From the NCBI RefSeq assembly GCF_040546025.1, contig NZ_JBEPNA010000010.1:1-64000 (forward strand): a DNA stretch of 64,000 bases. Direction: 5' to 3'. Both the position numbers and the translations under genes were made by a program. The notes beneath the pieces are model-generated. The model saw only the letters and a program-made list of their open reading frames with translations. It made no database searches and was not told where the DNA came from. The DNA comes from Marisediminicola sp040546025. Lineage in GTDB: Bacteria; Actinomycetota; Actinomycetes; Actinomycetales; Microbacteriaceae. How positions within the stretch are numbered: position 1 is the first letter of the stretch; every line of letters begins with the position of its first letter. Positions 58,686-64,000 of this stretch are shown piece after piece.

Positions 58686-58697
58686 CCTGCGCATCCG

Positions 58698-59408
58698 CTA
58701 CAGGGTGTCGAGCCACTCCCCGAGCATCGCGAGTGCCGCGCGCTCCATCTGCTCGGCGTAACGGTCGCGCTGCTCGAGCAGCTCCGCGGCGTCGATGCCG
58801 TGCTTCTCGAGCTCGGCGGTGCCCTGCGCGATCCACTCCTCGTACATCGTGCCGGTGAGCTCGGGGTGGAATTGCACGGCAAGGGCGTAGTCACCGAGAC
58901 GGAAGGCCTCGTTGCTGTAGTCGGCCGAGCTCGCCAGCCGGGTCGCGCCGGCGGGGAGCCGGAAACTGTCGCCGTGCCACTGCATGACCGGCACACCCGC
59001 GAAGTGCCGAAGTGGAGAATCGCGCCCCGCCTCGGTGAGGTTCACTTCGCGGAAGCCGATGACCGTCGACTTGCCCTTGCTCGCGCGACCGCCGAGCGCG
59101 TGCGCGATCAATTGGGCGCCGAGACAGAGTCCGAGGGTCGGCTTTTCGTTCTCGAGACGCTTCGCCAGGAGCTCGAGCTCGTCGACGAGATAGCCGTACT
59201 CATCGGTCTGGTACGCGCCCATGTCGCCACCCAGCACCACCACGAGGTCGGCGTCGATCATCTCGACGCTGCCCGGGCCTAGGTCACTCGCGTCGATGGT
59301 GGTGATCTCGTAGCCGCGCTCGCGCAGCAGGCCGTCGAAGCTGCCGAGGTGGGCAATGTCGAGGTGGCGGATCACGACGGCGGCCCTGCCGGTTGCGATG
59401 GTTCCCAT
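58698..59408 (-). CDS. Class I glutamine amidotransferase-like protein
   Basis: A 236-aa GATase1 domain protein with nucleophile elbow GLCLGAQL (C near residue 94) and the H/E pair in VQFHPELTG. It lacks a synthetase domain, so it may work alone (gamma-glutamyl hydrolase, PuuD-like) or with an unlinked partner. The start overlaps the last base of the CDF gene (TAATG), so the two are co-translated. Confidence 0.83.
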   Translation of the reverse strand: MGTIATGRAAVVIRHLDIAHLGSFDGLLRERGYEITTIDASDLGPGSVEMIDADLVVVLGGDMGAYQTDEYGYLVDELELLAKRLENEKPTLGLCLGAQLIAHALGGRASKGKSTVIGFREVNLTEAGRDSPLRHFAGVPVMQWHGDSFRLPAGATRLASSADYSNEAFRLGDYALAVQFHPELTGTMYEEWIAQGTAELEKHGIDAAELLEQRDRYAEQMERAALAMLGEWLDTL

Positions 59409-60370
59409 TAGTCGGCCGCCTTAATAACGATCGCGTCGGTCGGTGGATTCTCGGTGGAGTGGTCGACGTAGATGTCGGGTTCGAGATAGATCACGCGCGC
59501 TACCGGAACCGCCTCGCGGATCCGCGCCTCGACCGCGTTGATCGACGCGGCGATGTCGGTGAGCCTCGACTGGCTCGCGAGTGCAATCTTCGCGGCGACG
59601 AGCAGCTCATCCGGTCCGAGGTACAGGGTCTTCATGTGGATCAGCGCATCGACCTCGGGGTCGGCGTTGATGGCGTCGCGAATTTTCACCGCATCCGCGG
59701 CGCTCGCCCCCTCGCCCAGCAGGAGGCTCTTCGTCTCGATGCCGAGAATGATCGCAACCACAATGAGCAGGGCGCCGATTGCGAGGGTGCCGATGGCATC
59801 GAAGACGCTGTCATCGCTGATGATCGTCAGCCCGACGCCGGTCAGCGCGAAGACGAGGCCCAGCAGGGCCGCGAGATCCTCGAGCAGCACGACGGGAAGC
59901 TCCGGTGCCTTCGAGCGGCGCACGAATTCGACCCAGCTCTGCCTGCCGCGCACGAGGTTCGACTCGCGCACGGCGGTGCGCAGCGAGAACGACTCGAGCA
60001 CGATCGCGATCACCAGCACGAGGATCGGCAGCCAGGCGTTCTCGAGTGGATGCGGGTTGGCCAGCTTCTCGATCCCCTCGTAGATGGAAAACATCCCGCC
60101 GATGCTGAACAGGATGATCGACACCACGAACGCATAGACATAGCGTTCGCGTCCGTAGCCGAACGGATGCTCGGGAGTGGCGGCGCGCTTCGCCCTGACC
60201 CCGCCGCGGAGCAGGAGAACCTGGTTGCTCGTGTCGGCGAGGGAGTGCACGCCCTCAGCGAGCATCGCGCTCGACCCGGAGAAGAACCAGGCAATGAACT
60301 TGGTGATCGCGATGCCGAGGTTGGCAAACAGTGCCGCGACGATTGCCTTGTTTCCGCCAGATGCGCTCAT
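59408..60370 (-). CDS. Cation diffusion facilitator (CDF) transporter
   Basis: A 320-aa protein with about six helices exporting divalent metals (Zn, Fe, Mn) in exchange for protons. The metal-site motif HSLADTSNQ in TM2 and HPFGYGRERY are typical; LLEDLAAL in TM5 carries the D/E part. A cytoplasmic C-terminal domain (about 225-310) dimerises. Start ATG at 60370, preceded by a TAGGAT box at 6 nt and no ribosome site. Confidence 0.87.
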   Translation of the reverse strand: MSASGGNKAIVAALFANLGIAITKFIAWFFSGSSAMLAEGVHSLADTSNQVLLLRGGVRAKRAATPEHPFGYGRERYVYAFVVSIILFSIGGMFSIYEGIEKLANPHPLENAWLPILVLVIAIVLESFSLRTAVRESNLVRGRQSWVEFVRRSKAPELPVVLLEDLAALLGLVFALTGVGLTIISDDSVFDAIGTLAIGALLIVVAIILGIETKSLLLGEGASAADAVKIRDAINADPEVDALIHMKTLYLGPDELLVAAKIALASQSRLTDIAASINAVEARIREAVPVARVIYLEPDIYVDHSTENPPTDAIVIKAAD

Positions 60371-60376
60371 GGCCCA

Positions 60377-60386
60377 ATCCTAGGAT
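60377..60386. promoter_or_regulatory. Shared palindromic -10 element of two divergent leaderless genes
   Basis: ATCCTAGGAT is a perfect palindrome. Read on the plus strand it gives TAGGAT 6 nt before the proC ATG (60393). On the minus strand it gives TAGGAT 6 nt before the CDF ATG (60370). The whole intergenic space is 22 bp. Confidence 0.65.
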
Positions 60387-60392
60387 GGGCAG

Positions 60393-61217
60393 ATGGTCAA
60401 CCTTCCTTCAATCGCAATTCTCGGCACCGGCTCGATGGGCGGGGCGATCCTCAGCGGGCTGCTCGCGCCCGGGGTGACCGTTGACGGCGGCATCCGGGTC
60501 ACCAACCGATCCGAGCGGAAGGCGGCGGCCCTGCGCTCGCCCTCCGTCACGAGCCTCGCCATCGAGAAGGACCGCGGCGCCAACCTCGCGGCGGTGGCCG
60601 GGGCCCGCGTCGTGCTCGTCGCCGTCAAGCCGCACATGGTGCCGGACCTCCTGCGGGAGATCTCAGGTGCGATCGACCCGGGCGCGATCGTCGTGAGCGT
60701 CGCGGCCGGAGTGCGGATCGACACGATGCAGGCGATCGTCGATGTGCCGGTGCTCCGTGCAATGCCGAACACGCCCGCGACGGTCGGCCGTGCGGTGACC
60801 GGGGTGAGCGCGGGGGACCGCGCATCCGACGCGGATGTCGCGGTCGTGACCGCCCTGTTCGGCACCGTCGGTTCCGTGCTCGAGGTGCCGGAGAGTCGGA
60901 TCGACGCTCTCAGCGCCATCTCGGGTTCAGGTCCCGCCTACGTGTTCCTGCTCATCGAGGAGCTCGAGCGCACGGCCTTCAAGCTCGGCTTCACCCGGCA
61001 GGAGTCTCGACTCATGGTCGAGAACACGTTCCTCGGCGCCTCCGAGCTGCTCGCGGCCTCGGGGGAGACGCCGGCAGAGCTGCGCCGCCGGGTGACGAGC
61101 CCCAAGGGCACCACCGAGCGCGCGATCGAGGTTCTCGAGGAGGCCGGGCTCTCCGCGCTGTTCGACAGGGCGACGGATGCCGCGATCAGGCGGGCGGGTG
61201 AGCTGGCGGCGTCCTGA
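60393..61217 (+). CDS. proC: Pyrroline-5-carboxylate reductase
   Basis: A 274-aa NAD(P)H enzyme of the last step of proline synthesis. Rossmann motif ILGTGSMGGAI, the conserved VLRAMPNTPATVG, and the C-terminal active-site region ISGSGPAYVFLLIEEL followed by SPKGTTERAIEVLEEAG are all present. Length is normal. Its end is 7 bp from the convergent trkA gene. Confidence 0.95.
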   Translation: MVNLPSIAILGTGSMGGAILSGLLAPGVTVDGGIRVTNRSERKAAALRSPSVTSLAIEKDRGANLAAVAGARVVLVAVKPHMVPDLLREISGAIDPGAIVVSVAAGVRIDTMQAIVDVPVLRAMPNTPATVGRAVTGVSAGDRASDADVAVVTALFGTVGSVLEVPESRIDALSAISGSGPAYVFLLIEELERTAFKLGFTRQESRLMVENTFLGASELLAASGETPAELRRRVTSPKGTTERAIEVLEEAGLSALFDRATDAAIRRAGELAAS

Positions 61218-61224
61218 GCCGCGC

Positions 61225-61896
61225 TCAGGCCTGGAGGGCGGCGAACTTCTCGATGTCGACGGAGTTGCCGCTCACGATGATGAGGTCGTGGTTGGAGATG
61301 ACCGAATCGGGCGTCGCATAGGTGAATTCCTTGCCGGGCGACTTCACCCCGACGACGGTGATGCCGTACTTGCGGCGGACACTCGACTCGGCCAGGCTCA
61401 CCCCGCGAATCGGCTTGGGCGGGTACATCTTCACGATCGCGAAGTCGTCGTCGAACTCGATGAAGTCGATCATGCGGCCGGAGACGAGGTGCGCGACGCG
61501 CTCGCCGGCCTCGGCCTCCGGGTAGATGACGTGGTTCGCGCCGATTCGCGCGAGGATCTTGCCGTGCGACTGGCTGATCGCCTTTGCCCAGATCTGCGGG
61601 ATCTTGAGGTCGACGAGGTTCGCGGTGATGAGCACGCTCGCCTCGACGGACGAGCCGACCGCGACGACGGCGACCGCGAAGTCCTGCGCGCCGATCTGGC
61701 GGAGGGCGTCGATGCTGCGCGCATCCGCCTGAACCGCGTGGGTGACCCGCTCCGACCACTTCTGCACGAGGCCCGCATTCTCGTCGACGGCGAGCACCTC
61801 GCGGTCGAGCCGGTCGAGTTGGCCCGCGGTGGCAGCACCGAATCGGCCGAGGCCGATGATCAGCACGGGGGCGTCGTGGGGGATGCGCTCAACCAA
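61225..61896 (-). CDS. trkA: Potassium-uptake regulatory subunit TrkA/KtrA
   Basis: A 223-aa RCK protein with an N-terminal NAD-binding fold (VLIIGLGRFGAATAGQL, acidic VDEN at the end of beta-2) and a C-terminal RCK_C domain (VSLAESSVRRKYGITVVGVKSPG). It forms the cytoplasmic gating ring on the TrkH-type channel encoded just upstream. I use the TTG at 61896, which overlaps the trkH stop and has AAGG 8 nt upstream; longer readings add an unrelated basic stretch. Confidence 0.9.
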   Translation of the reverse strand: MVERIPHDAPVLIIGLGRFGAATAGQLDRLDREVLAVDENAGLVQKWSERVTHAVQADARSIDALRQIGAQDFAVAVVAVGSSVEASVLITANLVDLKIPQIWAKAISQSHGKILARIGANHVIYPEAEAGERVAHLVSGRMIDFIEFDDDFAIVKMYPPKPIRGVSLAESSVRRKYGITVVGVKSPGKEFTYATPDSVISNHDLIIVSGNSVDIEKFAALQA

Positions 61897-63313
61897 CGAT
61901 CGGCCTTTCTTCTGCGCGCCGGAACAACTGCCGGCGAGTACTCGCGGCAAGCGCCGCGGCGAGAGTCACTGTACCAACGCGCCCCATGAACATCGTGATC
62001 GCAAGCACGTACTGGGCAGAGTCTGGTGCGTTCTGCGTCAGCCCTGTGCTGAGACCAGAGGTGCCGAACGCGGAGATGACGTCGAAGAGCACGTGGTCGA
62101 GCGAGGCGTCGGTGAGCTGCAGCACCAGGATCGTGGACGTGGCGACGGTCGTCGCGCCCCACAGCACGACGCTGACCGAGACCCGCAGCACGTCCGACGG
62201 GATGCGGCGGTCGAAGGCCTCCATTGAATCGGTTCCCCTCGCCTCCGCGAAGGCGGCGAGGAAGAGGATCGCGAGGGTCGTGACCTTGATGCCGCCCGCG
62301 GTCGAGGCCGAGCCGCCGCCAACGAACATGAGCATGTCGCCGACAAGGAGACTCGCGTTGTTCAGCTCGGCGATATCGAAGGTGGAGAATCCTCCTGACC
62401 TAGTCATCATCGACAGGAACGACGATTGCAAGGCCCGCTGACCGAAGTCGAGCGCGCCGAAAGTTCGGGGGTTGTTGAACTCGAGCGCGAAGAAGGCGAG
62501 GGTGCCGAGTAAGAACAAGACCACCGTCGTCACGAGGGTGAGCTTCACATGCAGAGACCATCGCTTCGGCTGGCGAAGGTTTCGGGCGAGCACGAAGAAG
62601 ACCGGAAACCCGACCGCGCCCAGGAACACCGAGATCATGATGATCGAGAGAAACCAGACGTCGGTGGCGTACGGCGCGATACCGCTTGGCACAAGCACAA
62701 AGCCCGTATTTGTGAACGACATCACGGCGAACGACGACGACACCCAGAGGGCGTCGAGGAAGTCGTTTGTCTCGGCGAGAACGCGGGGGAAGAGCAGCAG
62801 TGCGATGGCGAGCTCGATGATGAGCATGCTGACCGCGACGGTGACGAGGAGCCCGCCGATCTCGCCGAGCCTGACAGCCTGTCCCTCCGCCACCGCCCCG
62901 CGCCGGATGCGAAGCGGGTTGCTGTCACCGACCGCCATGAGCTTCGCCCGCAGGCCGAGCCGGCGGGAGATCACCAGGCCGAGGATCGAGGCGAGCGTGA
63001 GCACGCCGACCGCGCCGATCTCCACCCCGATGAAGATGACGGCATGACCGAAGGGCGACCAGTAGGTTGCCATGTCGACGGTCACCAGGCCGGTGACGCA
63101 AATGGTCGATACAGCGGTGAAGAAGGCGTCGGCGAGGGGGGTGAAGTCGCCGGTCCGGTTGGAGATGGGCAGGCCGAGCAGGAGGGTGAAAACGAGCACC
63201 AGTGCGGTGAAGATGATGATCGCGAAGCGCGCAGGGGTCGATGCGGCGAAGTCGTCGATCCAGTCGCGCGCCGTGCCCAGCAACGACCGATGCGACACCG
63301 GCTTGGTGGCCAT
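61889..63313 (-). CDS. trkH: Potassium-uptake membrane subunit TrkH/KtrB
   Basis: A 474-aa K+ channel-like transporter with four M1-P-M2 repeats. Filter-like loops are TAVSTICVTGL, MSFTNTGFVL, MMTRSGGFSTFD and SAFGTSGLSTG. GGGSASTAGGIKVTTL precedes the last repeat. Length is typical of KtrB. GGGGAG precedes the ATG at 63313. Its stop overlaps the TTG start of trkA. Confidence 0.92.
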   Translation of the reverse strand: MATKPVSHRSLLGTARDWIDDFAASTPARFAIIIFTALVLVFTLLLGLPISNRTGDFTPLADAFFTAVSTICVTGLVTVDMATYWSPFGHAVIFIGVEIGAVGVLTLASILGLVISRRLGLRAKLMAVGDSNPLRIRRGAVAEGQAVRLGEIGGLLVTVAVSMLIIELAIALLLFPRVLAETNDFLDALWVSSSFAVMSFTNTGFVLVPSGIAPYATDVWFLSIIMISVFLGAVGFPVFFVLARNLRQPKRWSLHVKLTLVTTVVLFLLGTLAFFALEFNNPRTFGALDFGQRALQSSFLSMMTRSGGFSTFDIAELNNASLLVGDMLMFVGGGSASTAGGIKVTTLAILFLAAFAEARGTDSMEAFDRRIPSDVLRVSVSVVLWGATTVATSTILVLQLTDASLDHVLFDVISAFGTSGLSTGLTQNAPDSAQYVLAITMFMGRVGTVTLAAALAASTRRQLFRRAEERPIVG

Positions 63314-63388
63314 CTGTCTCCCCTCGCAAGATCGGCGGCTGAACATGCTTCAACGACTTCGTCATGGTACTCCCCGCGCGCGGCCCGC

Positions 63389-63394
63389 TAGCCT
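63389..63394 (+). promoter_or_regulatory. -10 box of leaderless ArsR-type gene
   Basis: TAGCCT ends 6 nt before the ATG at 63401, with no ribosome site. Confidence 0.45.
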
Positions 63395-63400
63395 GAGCGG

Positions 63401-63922
63401 ATGGCCGACATCTTTGACGTCCTCGCCGACGCGACGCGGCGAGACCTCCTTCAAGTGCTCCTTGACAAGTTTGTGGCCTCCGACGGCGATGTCGGGGAGC
63501 TGAGTGTCGGGGAGATGGTCGAGTTGCTCGCGGTCAGCCAACCGACCGTGTCGAAGCATCTCAAGGTGCTGCGCGACAGCCGCCTCGTGCGAGTGCGCGA
63601 GGGCGGCCAGCACCGCTACTACAGCCTCGACCCGGCGCCGCTGGAGGCGGTCGAGGACTGGCTCGTCCCATTTCTTGCGTCGCACTTCGAGGCAGCGGCC
63701 AATGACGGGGGCATCGCGGTCTTCGCCGCGTGGTCTGGCTCGGGCGTGCCCGGGCCGATTAGGCGGGTCGCGCAGGCACTGCCGAGCGGTGGTGTGGCGG
63801 GTGCGTCGATTGGGCGGGCTGCCGCTGGTGCTTCCCACCAGGCACGCTCCGTGGTCGAGGGCGCGACGGCCGGCGTGCGGCAGCGCATTCTCGAGCCGTT
63901 CCGGAAGTTGCTCGGCAGGTAG
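63401..63922 (+). CDS. ArsR-family transcriptional regulator
   Basis: A 173-aa protein with an N-terminal ArsR winged helix (MADIFDVLADATRRDLLQVLLDKF, VGEMVELLAVSQPTVSKHLKVLRDSRLVRVREGGQHRYYSLDP) and a C-terminal 70-residue Ala/Gly-rich extension. No cysteine metal site is visible, so it probably senses something other than heavy metals or regulates by other means. Divergent from trkH; 78 bp with no feature follow to the window end. Confidence 0.85.
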   Translation: MADIFDVLADATRRDLLQVLLDKFVASDGDVGELSVGEMVELLAVSQPTVSKHLKVLRDSRLVRVREGGQHRYYSLDPAPLEAVEDWLVPFLASHFEAAANDGGIAVFAAWSGSGVPGPIRRVAQALPSGGVAGASIGRAAAGASHQARSVVEGATAGVRQRILEPFRKLLGR

Positions 63923-64000
63923 GCTCCGGTCACGCCGGGCTATTGCGCGGCGGTCCCGCGAACCCCTAACGTTACGTTTCAGCACTCCAGTCACAGCAGT

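Noticed and set aside
63923..64000. Start of another gene or regulatory element at the window end
   Set aside because: Only 78 bp remain after the ArsR stop; no motif stands out.

Overview
This is a GC-rich chromosomal stretch of an actinomycete, most likely a member of the Microbacteriaceae. Evidence for that is a DUF222/13E12-type HNH gene, the actinobacterial pgm / pheA / diacylglycerol kinase / serS / tRNA-Ser / LCP neighbourhood, a 180-kDa-class NAD-glutamate dehydrogenase, a heliorhodopsin, and many genes whose start codon lies 6-8 nt after a TAnnnT box (leaderless transcripts). Genus and species cannot be fixed from the sequence alone.

Layout. 1-1660: an HNH gene whose 3' end has been replaced by the palindrome-rich edge of a mobile element. 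1930-7800: a cellobiose-type uptake operon (binding protein, two permeases, GH1 beta-glucosidase, LacI regulator) with three copies of the CebR box around its promoter. 7825-10981: a DHA2 drug exporter and a divergent VanY-type lipoprotein, bracketed by two long inverted-repeat elements with the same 20-bp ends. 10990-19439: housekeeping genes (pgm, pheA, lipid/DAG kinase, serS, HAD phosphatase, tRNA-Ser(UGA), LCP protein). An IS5-family element sits exactly in the pheA stop codon.

19512-34270: a 14.6-kb mobilizable genomic island inserted in the 3' end of tRNA-Ser(GCU), bounded by a perfect 35-bp att repeat. It carries a tyrosine integrase, a small excisionase-like HTH protein, a C-terminal HTH protein, a MobF relaxase-helicase, and two cargo blocks. 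The first is a four-gene operon: a split Eco57I-type methylase, a GIY-YIG/SF2-helicase restriction protein and a HEPN (Rx4H) protein resembling ApeA. It looks like restriction backed by abortive infection. The second, next to attR, is a lower-GC three-gene cassette: a TIGR04255-like protein, a membrane-anchored HTH protein and a protein with an SQSCDVV motif. It resembles no characterised system I know. A shared operator-like motif links the integrase/excisionase control region with the relaxase gene. The two cargo blocks are the best candidates for an undescribed system.

34404-49819: central carbon metabolism and transport. It holds NAD-GDH, a CstA/BtsT-type pyruvate or peptide transporter with its YbdD partner, a LytS/LytTR two-component system, a small membrane subunit plus an SSS-type monocarboxylate symporter, a transketolase-like/PDH-E1-like enzyme with a divergent Lrp regulator, then a heliorhodopsin and tRNA-Arg(ACG) with a strong terminator. 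49895-63922: DedA, a short acidic protein, a secreted repeat-rich protein, pseudouridine catabolism (psuG-psuK), MarR, a secreted choice-of-anchor protein, a winged-helix regulator, upp with a frameshifted pentapeptide gene, tadA, an amidotransferase and cation-diffusion facilitator pair, proC, trkH-trkA potassium uptake and an ArsR regulator.
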